Shown piece by piece: positions 53,566 to 63,490 of a stretch of 64,000 nt of DNA. A program made the translations under genes and the position numbers. Within the stretch, counting starts at the first letter, position 1. Each line of letters opens with the position of its first letter. The notes beneath the pieces are model-generated. The model was not told the DNA's origin and did no database searches. It worked only from the letters and a program-made list of their open reading frames with translations. The stretch is from Euzebya tangerina. Lineage in GTDB: Bacteria; Actinomycetota; Nitriliruptoria; Euzebyales; Euzebyaceae. The DNA lies in contig NZ_PPDK01000003.1 in the NCBI RefSeq assembly GCF_003074135.1, forward strand, positions 248,001 through 312,000. The letters run 5' to 3'.

Positions 53566-54369
53566 ATGAGCGCCTCCGCAGACCTCCACGTCGAGAAGGT
53601 TCGCGAGAACTACGACACCCGAGTCGACCAGTGGCAGACCATCTACGACGGTGAGTCGTTCCACGACCACGTGATCCAGCGGCGGATGGACCGCTGTCTC
53701 GAGGCCGTCGACACGCTGGGACCCGTCAGCGGCAAGCCGCTCTCGGAGGAGTCGAGGCGGGCGCTCGACGTCGGCTGCGGTGCCGGGCAGATGGCCCTGG
53801 CCTTGGCGCAGCGCGGCTACGAGGTGAGCGCCGTCGACGTGTCCGAGGGCATGATCGAGGCGACGACCGCGACCTTCGAGGCTGCCGGTGCCACCGCGGA
53901 CATCCAACTGGCGGACATGCGGCACCTGCCGTACGAGGACGACACGTTCGACTGGGTCTCCGGCCTGGGAGCCATCGAGTACCTGACCGATCCGGGCGAG
54001 GCCGTGGAGGAGTTCGCCCGGGTGCTGGTGCCGGGTGGCCACATGGTCGTGACCAGCCCCAACCCCTACCGCCTGGCCTTTGCGCTGGATCCGATCGGCG
54101 TGGCCATCGGGCTCTTGGGTCCACCCCCGACCGGCTACCCGCGGCAGTACCTCTCGGCGTCCACGCTGCGTGGCCTGGCCGAGCGGGCCGGGGTCGAGGT
54201 CGTCGGGTTGCTGGGGCACGGGATCGGACCGCTGCAGGTGGCGAAGAAGCCGCTGCTGCCTGCCCGGACGTCGATCAAGCTCAGCCACTCCGCGGAGCGG
54301 TCACTGCCGCTCTCCTGGTTGGAGAAGCTCGGCGCCAACATGATCATGGTGGCTCGCAAGCCGGGATAG
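53566..54369 (+). CDS. Class I SAM-dependent methyltransferase
   Basis: A 267-residue methyltransferase. The SAM-binding motif I is ALDVGCGAGQMALALA (about 64-79), motif II VSAVDVSEGM, and post-motif II LPYEDDTFDWVSGLGAIEYL. The last 70 residues (LSWLEKLGANMIMVARKPG) form the cap. The N-terminal IYDGESFHDHVIQRRMDRCLE and the overall pattern resemble UbiE/small-molecule methyltransferases. Substrate unknown. It starts 53 bp after the PPOX gene. Confidence 0.9.
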   Translation: MSASADLHVEKVRENYDTRVDQWQTIYDGESFHDHVIQRRMDRCLEAVDTLGPVSGKPLSEESRRALDVGCGAGQMALALAQRGYEVSAVDVSEGMIEATTATFEAAGATADIQLADMRHLPYEDDTFDWVSGLGAIEYLTDPGEAVEEFARVLVPGGHMVVTSPNPYRLAFALDPIGVAIGLLGPPPTGYPRQYLSASTLRGLAERAGVEVVGLLGHGIGPLQVAKKPLLPARTSIKLSHSAERSLPLSWLEKLGANMIMVARKPG

Positions 54370-54375
54370 GCACCA

Positions 54376-55746
54376 CTAGGTCGAGCGGGCGTGCGACGGC
54401 TCGCCCAGTGGAACAGGTGGAATGCGGTCCGCCGACGTCAGGGCACCGGACGCCTCGACCGCCCCGTGCGGACCGTCGAGCGGGATCGCGACGTAGAACC
54501 GGCAGCCGCCATCGACGTTGCCGACGGTGATCGAGCCGTCGTGCGCCTCCACGAAGCCGCGAGCGATCGCGAGGCCGAGGCCCGCCCCGCCGTCGTTGCG
54601 TGGCGTCCGGGCTGACTCGGCCCGGTAGGAGGCGTCGAACACCCGGGCCATGACCTCGGGAGGGATGCCGCCACAGGTGTCCTCCACCGCCAGGTAGGCG
54701 TGCGGGCCGCCGCGGGCCTCCGCGATCCCTGCCTCAACGGTCACGTTGCCGCCCTCCTCGGATTCCCGAACCGCGTTGGCGACCAGATTCCGCAGGACCC
54801 GGGTCAACTCCCGGAGTCCGCCCTCGACCGACGCATTCTTGTCCTCGACCGTTCCCGTCACCGTTATCCCCCGCTTCTCCGCCACCGGGATGGCTGCGGC
54901 CAGGGTGTCGGCGACCAGATCGGCCAGGTTGATCTCGGTGCGCTCGATCGTGAGCGCACCGGCCTCGATCTTGGAGACCTCGAACAGGTCGTTGACCAGG
55001 TCGGCCAGCTTGTCGGACTCCCGACGCATGGTGGCGTAGTAGCCCTGCAGCTCCTCGGGATCCTCGGCCATCCCATCCTCGAGCAACTCGGTGATGGCGC
55101 GGATGCCGGCCAGCGGTGTGCGGAGGTCGTGGGAGACCCAACTGACGAGCTCCCGCCGTGCCCGGTCGGTCGCGCGCTCGCGCGCCCGGGACTCCTCGAG
55201 CTCCTGACGGGTGGTCTCCAACTGCTCTCCGACCCGCTTGAACTCCGCGATCAGGTTCTCGGGCATGGCGACGTCAGCCGTCGGCTGGCGGTCGCCGTCC
55301 AGGTCCCCCAGGCGCCGGGCCACTTCGCCCAGCGACCGGCTGGCGGCGCCGACGCGCTCACCCAGCAGCAGGGCGGCGATGATCGAGACGACCGCGCCGA
55401 CGGCAACCACGACGGCCAGGACCTGCAGGTCGTGTGTGGTGAAGAACATGGCGCTGGAACCGGCCAGCGCGCCGGCGGTGACCGCCGACGTGGAGGTCAG
55501 CGCGACCACGACGACCTGGGCGGTGAACGACCGCCCACGCAGCAGACGCAGTGCCGCAGCCCCGAGGAGCCCCGTCACCAGCGCGGCGGAGCCGGCGATG
55601 GTGATGAGGGTGATCAGGTCCTCGCGGGGCAATCCGAGGAAGACCGCGAGGACCACGACTCCAACCAGCCCGACGACGCCGGCAAGGGCGGCCCTGCGCT
55701 TGGTCCCGGGGGACGGTGGCGTGTCGCGGGGCGCCTGCTCGTTCAC
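54376..55746 (-). CDS. Sensor histidine kinase with four membrane helices
   Basis: A 456-residue kinase. Four N-terminal helices (ending about residue 130) without a large external domain suggest membrane-linked sensing. A HAMP-like linker is followed by HisKA (LVSWVSHDLRTPLAGI) and HATPase_c (RNLVANAV, EDTCGGIP, GAGLGLAIARG). GTG 55746 overlaps the stop of the regulator gene by 4 bp. Stimulus unknown. Confidence 0.88.
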   Translation of the reverse strand: MNEQAPRDTPPSPGTKRRAALAGVVGLVGVVVLAVFLGLPREDLITLITIAGSAALVTGLLGAAALRLLRGRSFTAQVVVVALTSTSAVTAGALAGSSAMFFTTHDLQVLAVVVAVGAVVSIIAALLLGERVGAASRSLGEVARRLGDLDGDRQPTADVAMPENLIAEFKRVGEQLETTRQELEESRARERATDRARRELVSWVSHDLRTPLAGIRAITELLEDGMAEDPEELQGYYATMRRESDKLADLVNDLFEVSKIEAGALTIERTEINLADLVADTLAAAIPVAEKRGITVTGTVEDKNASVEGGLRELTRVLRNLVANAVRESEEGGNVTVEAGIAEARGGPHAYLAVEDTCGGIPPEVMARVFDASYRAESARTPRNDGGAGLGLAIARGFVEAHDGSITVGNVDGGCRFYVAIPLDGPHGAVEASGALTSADRIPPVPLGEPSHARST

Positions 55747-56444
55747 ACCCCGAATTTGTACCCGACTCCCCACACCGTCTGCACGAAGGTGGGGTTGGAG
55801 GGGTCGGGTTCGATCTTCTCCCGCAACCGGCGCACGTGGACCGTGACGGTTGAGGTGTCACCGAACGTGTAGCCCCAGACGTGCTCCAGCAGCACCTCAC
55901 GCCGGAACACCTCCTTGGGGTGCTCCATCAGGAAGCCAAGCAGGTCGAACTCCCGCTGCGTCAGGTCCACCGACTGACCGTGGATGGTCACCGCACGGGA
56001 TTTGCGGTTGAGCGAGATGCCATCGACCTCGAGCACCTCACTGGTCGCCTCCGCCTGCCCGCCGCTGGAGCGCTTAAGGATGTTCTTCACCCGGGCGACC
56101 AACTCCCGCGGGCTGAACGGCTTGGCCAGGTAGTCGTCGGCGCCGAGTTCGAGCCCGGCGATCCGGTCGCCGGTCTCGCCCAGAGCGGTCAGCATGATCA
56201 CGGGGATGTCGCTGACGGCACGGACCCGACGGCACACCTCACGCCCGTCGACACCGGGGAGCATCAGGTCCAACACCATCAGGTCGGGCATGAGGTCCTG
56301 GACGCGGGCCAAGGCCACCGCGCCGTCGCCGACGTGCTCGACCTCGAACCCCTCCCGGGTCAGGTACCGGGTCACGACCTCAGCGACGGTCTTGTCGTCC
56401 TCGACGACCAGGATCCTCGCGGAGGCGGCTTGCGTGTCACTCAT
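55743..56444 (-). CDS. OmpR-family response regulator
   Basis: A 233-residue regulator: receiver with VVEDDKT, phospho-Asp in LMVLDLMLPG, Lys in DYLAKPFSPREL; winged helix with RREVLLEHVWGYTFGDTSTVTVHVRRLREKI and the C-terminal VWGVGYKF. Partner of the downstream kinase by 4-bp overlap. The ATG follows after RNM in the longer open frame; 56444 is the expected start of the receiver. Confidence 0.92.
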   Translation of the reverse strand: MSDTQAASARILVVEDDKTVAEVVTRYLTREGFEVEHVGDGAVALARVQDLMPDLMVLDLMLPGVDGREVCRRVRAVSDIPVIMLTALGETGDRIAGLELGADDYLAKPFSPRELVARVKNILKRSSGGQAEATSEVLEVDGISLNRKSRAVTIHGQSVDLTQREFDLLGFLMEHPKEVFRREVLLEHVWGYTFGDTSTVTVHVRRLREKIEPDPSNPTFVQTVWGVGYKFGV

Positions 56445-56486
56445 GTTCCGTAGCCTAGAGGTTGGCGGAGACCAGCTGGGAGTACC

Positions 56487-56708
56487 GTGGCCGAGATGGA
56501 GCGGACCACCCCGTCGTTCTGCGGTCGCTGCGGCGCCCCGGCTGGGACCTGCGAGGCGCGCTGCGAGCAGCGCCACGCCTTCGACCCCGACCGGTTCTGC
56601 ACGCTCTGCGGTCACCGCCTCGATGTGCAGGTCTACCCGGACCGCACCGAGTCGTCGTGCAAGGTCTGCCGGGTCCGGGAGCGGCTCAGGCGCTCCGCGA
56701 GTCGCTGA
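56487..56708 (+). CDS. Small zinc-ribbon protein resembling biotin synthase auxiliary protein BsaP
   Basis: A 73-residue Cys-rich protein. The segment HAFDPDRFCTLCGHRLDVQV (about 36-55) followed by SSCKVC fits the pattern DPxRFCxxCGxRxxVQV...C of mycobacterial BsaP (Rv1590), a small protein needed for biotin synthase activity. An additional N-terminal group FCGRCGAPAGTCEARC supplies more metal or cluster ligands. GTG 56487 or ATG 56496 may start it. The 3' end overlaps the convergent XRE gene by 23 bp. The identification rests on motif resemblance. Confidence 0.6.
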   Translation: MAEMERTTPSFCGRCGAPAGTCEARCEQRHAFDPDRFCTLCGHRLDVQVYPDRTESSCKVCRVRERLRRSASR

Positions 56709-56922
56709 TCCGCGGGAACGGCTCGATGGAAAAGACGAGCTCCACCGGCACCTCGAAGAACTCTGCAATGCGCAGAGCCAAGTGGAGGCTCGGGCTGTAC
56801 TCCCCCCGCTCGAGGTATCCGACGGTCTGGTAGTGCACCTCGAGGGCCTCGGCCAGGTCGCGGCGCGACACGCCGTGCTCAGCGCGGAGCAGGGCGATGC
56901 GGTTGTGGACGGTGTCGCTCAC
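56686..56922 (-). CDS. XRE-family transcriptional regulator
   Basis: A 78-residue helix-turn-helix protein: NRIALLRAEHGVSRRDLAEALEVHYQTVGYLERGEYSPSLHLALRIAEFFEV, the complete XRE/HTH_3 fold. GTG 56922 starts 19 bp after the stop of the ABC permease, making it the last gene of that operon. It is a good candidate for binding the palindrome at 58737 before the operon. Confidence 0.88.
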   Translation of the reverse strand: MSDTVHNRIALLRAEHGVSRRDLAEALEVHYQTVGYLERGEYSPSLHLALRIAEFFEVPVELVFSIEPFPRISDSRSA

Positions 56923-56941
56923 GGACGCACGATCCTCGCCG

Positions 56942-57796
56942 TCAGCGAACGAACTGCATGGCCGACTGCTCGCGCGCCTCTGCGACCGCGGCCCCGGACT
57001 GGCGCCGCGCCATCCGCCGGACCAACAGCCCCGCGAGCCCGGTGCCGATGACCGCCCAGGCGAGCAGCACCGCGATGCCGAGAGCGATCCGCCACTCGCC
57101 GCCGAGCTCGCCACCCACGGCGGGGTCGCCCAGCAGCACCGCGCGCATGAGGTGGCCGAGCCAGTACAGCGGGAACATCTGGGCGAGCCCCTGGACCCAC
57201 CCCCAGAGATCGTCCATCGACCCGAAGATCCCCGAGATCCAGGCGAGGCCGACGATTGGGAGCATCCCCCAGGTGGTGACCTGCTGCAGGCGGCGGACGA
57301 CCGAGCCGATGACGAAGCCCAGCGGCAGCGAAGCCAGGATCCCCAGCAGCGCTGTGAGGATCAGGACGAGCCACCGGCCCGCGCCGCCTGGGATCGTCCC
57401 CGGCAGCAATAGAGCGGTGCCGCCGAGGACGACGACGAGGAGCGGTGCCAGCGAGACGACAGTCAGCGTCGCGACCCCGGTGAGGTAGCCCACGAGGCCG
57501 TGGGGGGCCATGCGGCTGCGCAGGAGGGTGCCGTCCTCACGCTCTAGGGCGAGGGCGTACGCGGGCCCGATGACGATCGTGAAGACGAGGATCCCGGCCA
57601 GCAGCCCTGGCAGCGCGACCTGGGGAGCGGTGAGGGCCGTGCCCTCGAGCGGCCCGTCGGCGAACCAGAGGAGCGCGACCGCGCCCGCCCCCATGCCGAT
57701 GTAGAAGCCCTGGTCAGAAGGGCTGCGAAGCCCGATGACGAACTCGTGCCAGCCGCGGCGCATTCCGATGCCCGCTGCGCGGATCGACGGGCGCAT
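56942..57796 (-). CDS. ABC-2-type exporter permease
   Basis: A 284-residue membrane protein with six helices. After the cytoplasmic N-terminus (RRGWHEFVIGLRSPSDQGFYIG) it shows the ABC-2 pattern with EREDGTLLRSRMAPHG between helices 2 and 3 and a later YWLGHLMRAVLLGD segment. It begins within the stop of the ATPase gene (TGATG). Substrate unknown; drug or lipid efflux is usual for the family. Confidence 0.85.
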   Translation of the reverse strand: MRPSIRAAGIGMRRGWHEFVIGLRSPSDQGFYIGMGAGAVALLWFADGPLEGTALTAPQVALPGLLAGILVFTIVIGPAYALALEREDGTLLRSRMAPHGLVGYLTGVATLTVVSLAPLLVVVLGGTALLLPGTIPGGAGRWLVLILTALLGILASLPLGFVIGSVVRRLQQVTTWGMLPIVGLAWISGIFGSMDDLWGWVQGLAQMFPLYWLGHLMRAVLLGDPAVGGELGGEWRIALGIAVLLAWAVIGTGLAGLLVRRMARRQSGAAVAEAREQSAMQFVR

Positions 57797-58728
57797 CACA
57801 CCACCTCCTGGGCTCGGGCACCGGCCGTGGCAACCGAGGCGAGTGGAGGCGGCCGATCGTGCTCGGCGACGAGGGCGAGGTAGGTCTGCTCGAGGTTGGC
57901 GCGCCGGACCTCGAGGTCGTCGATGCCGGTTGGGTGCTCGGCCAAGAGGGTGCGGACGAACGCGGTCGCGTCGCTCGTGGCGTGGACCATCCGCTGGCCG
58001 TCCTGGAGCCACACGACCTCCGCGCGGCTGCGGACCAGCCGGCTGAGGGCGTCGGCGGACCCGTCGGCGACGATCCGCCCGCCGGCGAGCACCAGGATTC
58101 GGTCGGCGAGCACCTCGGCCTCGGCCAGATCGTGGGTGGTCAGCAAGACCGTGGTGCCCTCGACGTCGACGAGGCGGTGGACCAGGTTGTGGAAGTGCCG
58201 CCGCGCCTCGGGATCGAAGCCGGCCGTGGGCTCGTCGAGGAAGAGCAACTCAGGCCGTCCCAGGACACCGACGGCGACGTCGAGACGGCGCCGCTGGCCG
58301 CCGGAGAGGGTGGCGATGCGGCGGTCGGCGCTCTCGGTGAGGCCGACCAGCTCGAGGAGTTCGTCGGTGGGTACGGGCCGAGCGCGGTCGGGGGTGGCGT
58401 AGGGCGCGTAGTAGGCGCCGAGGTGGTCGAGGAGGTCGCGCGGCGTCCAGCGGGCGTGGTCGCGCCAGGACTGGAGGACGATCCCGACGCGGGAGCGCCA
58501 GTGCTCGTCGGCGTGGAGGGGGTCCGCGCCCAGCACCGCGACGTGCCCTGCGGAGGGGCGCCGGAAGCCCTCGAGGATCTCGATGGTCGTCGTCTTGCCG
58601 GCGCCGTTGGGACCGAGGAGTGCGACGACCTCGCCCCTGCGGATCTCGAGGTCGACGCCTCGGAGGACATCATGGGTGCCGTAGCGCATCCGGAGGTCGC
58701 GGACTTCCACAACCGTCACGTCGTTCAT
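57796..58728 (-). CDS. ABC exporter ATP-binding protein
   Basis: A 310-residue ATPase. Walker A GPNGAGKTTT (about 36-45), Q-loop VLQSWRDH, signature LSGGQRRRLDVA, Walker B ELLFLDEPTAGFD and H-loop LLTTHDLAEAE are all intact. The C-terminal 90 residues are a DrrA-type extension. It is followed without gap by the permease and then the XRE gene. ATG 58728 is the start; TTG 58737 would lie in the palindrome. Confidence 0.92.
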   Translation of the reverse strand: MNDVTVVEVRDLRMRYGTHDVLRGVDLEIRRGEVVALLGPNGAGKTTTIEILEGFRRPSAGHVAVLGADPLHADEHWRSRVGIVLQSWRDHARWTPRDLLDHLGAYYAPYATPDRARPVPTDELLELVGLTESADRRIATLSGGQRRRLDVAVGVLGRPELLFLDEPTAGFDPEARRHFHNLVHRLVDVEGTTVLLTTHDLAEAEVLADRILVLAGGRIVADGSADALSRLVRSRAEVVWLQDGQRMVHATSDATAFVRTLLAEHPTGIDDLEVRRANLEQTYLALVAEHDRPPPLASVATAGARAQEVV

Positions 58729-58736
58729 GTCGGGCA

Positions 58737-58756
58737 ATGTAGCACACCTGCTACAT
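58737..58756. promoter_or_regulatory. 20-bp palindromic operator before the ABC exporter operon
   Basis: ATGTAGCA-CACC-TGCTACAT, eight perfect base pairs in each arm, 8 bp from the ATPase start. A second, shorter inverted repeat with the same GTAG/CTAC theme (AGTAG-TC-CTACT, 58761-58772) follows. The arrangement fits a repressor binding site for the operon. Confidence 0.65.
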
Positions 58757-58858
58757 CAGGAGTAGTCCTACTATCGAACGGACGGGCGACGACCCACCCG
58801 TGGCGCTCGCGACCACGCCGGTTGTACTGCGTCCGACAGCCACGCCTACGCTACGGCC

Positions 58859-60973
58859 ATGACCGAACGCAGCGATTGGGACGCCAAGGCGACGAAGGAG
58901 TTCGGCGGCACCGCGCCCTCCGAGCGCACGTGGGAGACCCCCGAGGGCATCGCCGTCAAGCCCCTGTACACCGCCGCGGACACCGCGGACTTGCCGTACC
59001 AGGACACCTTCCCTGGCTTCGAGCCCTTCGTCCGCGGCCCCTACGGCACGATGTACACCAACCGACCCTGGACCATCCGCCAGTACGCCGGGTTCTCCAC
59101 GGCCGAGGAGTCGAACGCCTTCTACCGCCGCGCGCTGGCGGCCGGGCAGAAGGGCCTGTCGGTCGCCTTCGACCTGGCCACGCACCGCGGCTACGACTCC
59201 GACCATCCGCGCGTCGAGGGGGATGTCGGCAAGGCCGGTGTCGCCATCGACTCCGTCGAAGACGCCAAGATCCTGTTCGACGGGATCCCGCTGGACCAGA
59301 TGAGCGTCTCGATGACGATGAACGGCGCGGTCCTACCGATCATGGCCTGCTACATCGTGGCCGCTGAGGAGCAGGGGGTCGACCACGCCCAGCTCGCCGG
59401 GACCATCCAGAACGACATCCTCAAGGAGTTCATGGTCCGCAACACCTACATCTACCCGCCGGGCCCCTCGATGCGGATCGTGTCCGACATCATCGGCTAC
59501 ACCGCCACCGAGATGCCCCGCTTCAACTCCATCTCAATCTCGGGCTACCACATGCAGGAGGCCGGAGCGACGGCTGATCTGGAGTTGGCCTTCACGCTGG
59601 CTGACGGTGTGGAGTACGTGCGGGCAGCCATCGCAACCGGACTGGACGTGGACGCCTTCGCTCCTCGCCTCTCGTTCTTCTTCGCCATCGGCATGAACGT
59701 CTTCATGGAGGTGGCCAAGCTCCGCGCCGCCCGCCTGCTCTGGGCCGAGCTGATGGACCAGTTCGACCCGCAGAACCCCAAGTCGAAGATGCTGCGGACC
59801 CACTGCCAGACCTCCGGTGTCTCCCTCACCGAGCAGGATCCGTACAACAACGTCGTCCGCACCACGGTCGAGGCCATGGCCGCGGTGCTCGGTGGGACGC
59901 AGAGCCTGCACACCAACGCCTTCGACGAGGCGCTGGGCCTGCCCACCGACTTCTCGGCCCGGATCGCCCGGAACACCCAGCTCATCCTGGCCGAGGAGAG
60001 CGGCATCCCCAGCGTCATCGACCCGCTCGGGGGCAGCTACTACGTCGAGTCACTCACCCATGCCCTGGCCGACAAGGCCCGCGAGATCCTCGCCGAGGTG
60101 GAGGAACTGGGCGGCATGACGAAGGCCGTCGAGTCGGGCATGCCCAAGCTGCGGATCGAGGAGGCCGCCGCCCGCCGGCAGGCCCGGGTGGATCGCGGCG
60201 AGGACGTCGTGGTCGGCGTCAACGCCTACGTCCCCGATGACGTGGAGGCCGTCGAGGTCCTCGACATCGACAACGCCGAGGTCCGGCGGGCTCAGATCGC
60301 GCGGCTGGAGCGCACCAGGGCGGAACGGGACGAGGCCGCGACCAGCGCAGCACTGGCGGCCCTGAGCGAGGGGGCTCGGGGCGACGCCAACCTCCTCGAG
60401 CTGTGCGTGGCCGCGGCACGAGCCCGTGCGACGGTCGGGGAGATGAGTGATGCGATGGAGGAGGTGTTCGGGCGCCACCAGGCCACGATCCGCTCGATCG
60501 CCGGGGTCTACGGGCAGGCTTACGAGGGCGACGAGGAGTTCGCGGCCGTCGTGGCCGACGTGGAGGCCTTCGCCGACGCGCACGGTCGTCGGCCCCGCAT
60601 GCTGGTGGTCAAGATGGGCCAGGACGGGCACGATCGCGGCGCGAAGGTCATCGCCACGGCCTTCGCCGACCTGGGCTTCGACGTCGATGTGGGTCCGCTG
60701 TTCCAGACGCCGGCGGAGGCGGCCCGCGATGCCATCGACAACGACGTACATGTCGTCGGCGTGTCCAGTCAGGCGGCCGGACACAGAACCCTGGTGCCAC
60801 AGCTGATCCAGGAACTCCGCGACAAGGGGGCAGCAGACATCAAGGTGGTGGTCGGTGGGGTGATCCCGCCCCAGGACTACGCCATGCTCACCGAGATCGG
60901 GGTGGCAGCCATCTTCGGTCCCGGCACGAACATCCCAGCCGCGGCACGTGAAGTCGTGTCGCTGCTGGGCTGA
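58859..60973 (+). CDS. mutB: Methylmalonyl-CoA mutase large subunit
   Basis: Adenosylcobalamin-dependent isomerase interconverting methylmalonyl-CoA and succinyl-CoA. The 704-residue protein has the substrate barrel ([53 protein letters not shown]) and the C-terminal B12 domain with DGHDRG (DxHxxG motif; His about 589). No small-subunit gene is adjacent, so it may work as a homodimer or with a distant partner. The MeaB gene follows 41 bp downstream. Confidence 0.96.
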   Translation: MTERSDWDAKATKEFGGTAPSERTWETPEGIAVKPLYTAADTADLPYQDTFPGFEPFVRGPYGTMYTNRPWTIRQYAGFSTAEESNAFYRRALAAGQKGLSVAFDLATHRGYDSDHPRVEGDVGKAGVAIDSVEDAKILFDGIPLDQMSVSMTMNGAVLPIMACYIVAAEEQGVDHAQLAGTIQNDILKEFMVRNTYIYPPGPSMRIVSDIIGYTATEMPRFNSISISGYHMQEAGATADLELAFTLADGVEYVRAAIATGLDVDAFAPRLSFFFAIGMNVFMEVAKLRAARLLWAELMDQFDPQNPKSKMLRTHCQTSGVSLTEQDPYNNVVRTTVEAMAAVLGGTQSLHTNAFDEALGLPTDFSARIARNTQLILAEESGIPSVIDPLGGSYYVESLTHALADKAREILAEVEELGGMTKAVESGMPKLRIEEAAARRQARVDRGEDVVVGVNAYVPDDVEAVEVLDIDNAEVRRAQIARLERTRAERDEAATSAALAALSEGARGDANLLELCVAAARARATVGEMSDAMEEVFGRHQATIRSIAGVYGQAYEGDEEFAAVVADVEAFADAHGRRPRMLVVKMGQDGHDRGAKVIATAFADLGFDVDVGPLFQTPAEAARDAIDNDVHVVGVSSQAAGHRTLVPQLIQELRDKGAADIKVVVGGVIPPQDYAMLTEIGVAAIFGPGTNIPAAAREVVSLLG

Positions 60974-61014
60974 GCGCTGCGCGGCCGCCGAGTGCTGAGA
61001 CGACCCCCGTCGGA

Positions 61015-62034
61015 ATGACTGCCACCCCGACGAGCGAGCAGATCTCCGAGCTTGCTGACCGGCTGGTGCAGCGCGACCGGCGTGCCCTGGCTCAGGCGAT
61101 CACGCTGGTCGAGTCGACGCGCGAGGATCATCGGGACCAGGCCGCGGAGTTGCTGGACCTCCTGCTCCCCCACACGGGTACGGCGGTCAGGCTGGGCATT
61201 AGTGGTCCGCCGGGAGCTGGCAAGTCGACGTTCATCCAGGCACTCGGTCTGCACCTCATCAGCTCCGAGGGGGCCCGTGTCGCGGTGCTGGCCATCGACC
61301 CCAGCTCCACCCAATCGGGGGGGTCGATCCTGGGCGACAAGACCCGGATGCCGCAGCTCGCCGCCCACGAGCGCGCCTTCATCCGTCCCTCTCCCGCGGG
61401 GGAGTCGTTGGGTGGCATCGCACGACGGACCCGGGAGGTCCTGCTGCTCTGCGAGGCCGCTGGCTTCGATCACGTCCTGGTCGAGACCGTCGGCGTCGGC
61501 CAGTCCGAGACAGCGGTCGCCGGCATCGTCGACACCATGGCGCTGCTGCTGCCGCCGGCGGCCGGTGATGACCTCCAGGGGATCAAGCGTGGCGTGATGG
61601 AGTTGGCGGATGTCGTGGTGGCCACCAAGGCGGATGGCGCGCTGCTGCCGGCGGCACGGGCTGCGGCCGCCGATGCCCGTCAGGGACTGGCGCTGCTGCG
61701 TCGCCGTCACCCCGGCTGGGACCCTGCGGTGGTCCTGACCTCCGCCCACGAGGGCACCGGGATCGATGCGGTGGTCGAGGCCGTGAGCGCGCACCGCGAC
61801 CATCTCCGCGTCACCCGTCAACTCGCCTCACTGCGCCGGCAGCAGAACATCGGATGGTTGCTGGCCGAGGTCAACGACGGACTCCTGCGGGCGTTCAGAG
61901 CCGACGCGGGTGCCCGGGCGGCGATGGACGCGGCGGAGGAGGCGGTCCGCGCTGGCAGGACCACCCCCACGGCAGCGGCGCGCTCGCTGCTGGCTCGGCA
62001 TCCGGTCGTCGGCGAGGGGCGGCGGCCACGCTAA
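61015..62034 (+). CDS. meaB: MeaB/ArgK-type GTPase, methylmalonyl-CoA mutase chaperone
   Basis: G3E-family GTPase that protects methylmalonyl-CoA mutase and gates cofactor loading. The 339-residue protein has the P-loop GPPGAGKST (about 64-72), AIDPSSTQSGGSILGDKTRM, LVETVGVGQSE and the base motif TKAD. Its place directly after the mutase gene is the standard arrangement. Confidence 0.95.
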   Translation: MTATPTSEQISELADRLVQRDRRALAQAITLVESTREDHRDQAAELLDLLLPHTGTAVRLGISGPPGAGKSTFIQALGLHLISSEGARVAVLAIDPSSTQSGGSILGDKTRMPQLAAHERAFIRPSPAGESLGGIARRTREVLLLCEAAGFDHVLVETVGVGQSETAVAGIVDTMALLLPPAAGDDLQGIKRGVMELADVVVATKADGALLPAARAAAADARQGLALLRRRHPGWDPAVVLTSAHEGTGIDAVVEAVSAHRDHLRVTRQLASLRRQQNIGWLLAEVNDGLLRAFRADAGARAAMDAAEEAVRAGRTTPTAAARSLLARHPVVGEGRRPR

Positions 62035-62065
62035 AGAACGAGGCCATCTGACCGATGAAACAGGT

Positions 62066-63490
62066 GTGTTCTTCCTCGGCTTGGTCCTTGGTGCGCTGAC
62101 GGTCGTCGGCGTGGTCGTCGTGCGCGCACGGCGGCGATCAGACTCGCCGGCCAGGGTTCCGACCGCGGGCCTGGGGGACCTCCCGGTGGGCGTCATGGTC
62201 TGTGACCCGGCAGGGGTGGTGGTGGAGACCAACGCCTCCCTCGGCTCGATCCTCGGTCTGGACGACCAGTTCACGCTGATGTCGGCCGAGGACCTGGCCG
62301 GGCTCGACCTGAGCGACATCGACGGCTCCCCCGTTCCCTACGCCGAGCAGCCTGTCGCACGGGCACTCCGCGGCGAGGCGGCACCTGACAGCGTCCTCGG
62401 TCGCCAGATGCCCGACGGCAGCCGTCGGTGGTTCCTGATCAACACGAGTCAGACGGCGGAGGCGACGCTGGTGACCTTCGCCGACATCTCCGGCCGCATC
62501 GAGCACCTGAGCCAGACCATCGTCGAGGCCAGCATGCTCCGCCATCAAGCGCTCTACGACGGCCTGACGGGCCTGCCCAATCGCACCCTGCTGATGGACC
62601 GTCTGACCCGGGCCAACGATCGAGCATCGCGGCGCGGCAGTGCGACGGCGCTGCTGGTGATCGACATGGACGGCTTCAAGGCCGTCAACGACACGCTCGG
62701 GCACGCGGCCGGCGACGAGGTCCTGGTCCAGGTCGCCTTCCGCCTCCGCAGCGCCCTGCGGAACGAGGACACCGCGGTTCGGCTGGGCGGCGACGAGTTC
62801 GTGGTGCTGTGCGAAGACCTCGACCCGGAGACGGCGGAGACGGCCGCCACGGCGATCGCCGAACGAATGCGCGACCTGCTGAACGAGCCGTACATGACGA
62901 CGGCGGGTCCCGCCGCCACGTGGGCCAGCCTGGGCATGTCCATCGCCCCGCCGGGAACCTCCGTGGACCTCAGCCTGCTCCACCTGGCTGACGAGATCAT
63001 GCTGGGCGACAAGCGCGACCGGAAGGTCAGTCGCGGTGAGCAGCGTGCCGAGCCCAACCAGTCTGCTGCCCGTGCGCCGCGTAGCAGCACGCCGGCCGAC
63101 CAGGTCAGCCGCGTGTTCATCGTCGATGACGACGCGGCCATGCGCCTGCTGGCCTCACGGATCATCGACGTCGCGCCTGCCATGACCGTCGTCGGCGAGT
63201 CAGCCGACGGACTGTCGGCGATCAGGGAGATCATCGAGGTGGAGCCCGACATCGTCCTGTGCGACGTCATGATGCCCGGCGTGTCCGGCCCGGAGGTCGT
63301 CCGCGCCGTTCGCGCGGAGCGGCCAGGTCAACGGTTCGCGTTCTGGTCCGCGACGACGGTCGACCAACTCGAGCGGCACCACCGCAGCCTCGGCGTGCCG
63401 TACGTGCAGAAGGATCACATCGAAGAGCTCCCCACACGGCTGGCCGATGTGCTCTCAGGACTAGGCCAGAGCCTGGACAAGACAGCCTAA
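62066..63490 (+). CDS. PAS-GGDEF-REC protein, probable diguanylate cyclase
   Basis: A 474-residue signalling protein. N-terminal membrane helix (FLGLVLGALTVVGVVVV), PAS domain (about 30-150), diguanylate cyclase domain (about 170-325) with intact GGDEF in VRLGGDEFVVL and an RxxD inhibitory site (RNED) five residues before it, then a C-terminal receiver (about 350-465: VDDDAAMR, phospho-Asp in IVLCDVMMPGVSG, Lys in YVQKDHI). A receiver after rather than before GGDEF is uncommon. GTG 62066 starts at the membrane helix; earlier frame reads through meaB. Confidence 0.85.
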   Translation: MFFLGLVLGALTVVGVVVVRARRRSDSPARVPTAGLGDLPVGVMVCDPAGVVVETNASLGSILGLDDQFTLMSAEDLAGLDLSDIDGSPVPYAEQPVARALRGEAAPDSVLGRQMPDGSRRWFLINTSQTAEATLVTFADISGRIEHLSQTIVEASMLRHQALYDGLTGLPNRTLLMDRLTRANDRASRRGSATALLVIDMDGFKAVNDTLGHAAGDEVLVQVAFRLRSALRNEDTAVRLGGDEFVVLCEDLDPETAETAATAIAERMRDLLNEPYMTTAGPAATWASLGMSIAPPGTSVDLSLLHLADEIMLGDKRDRKVSRGEQRAEPNQSAARAPRSSTPADQVSRVFIVDDDAAMRLLASRIIDVAPAMTVVGESADGLSAIREIIEVEPDIVLCDVMMPGVSGPEVVRAVRAERPGQRFAFWSATTVDQLERHHRSLGVPYVQKDHIEELPTRLADVLSGLGQSLDKTA

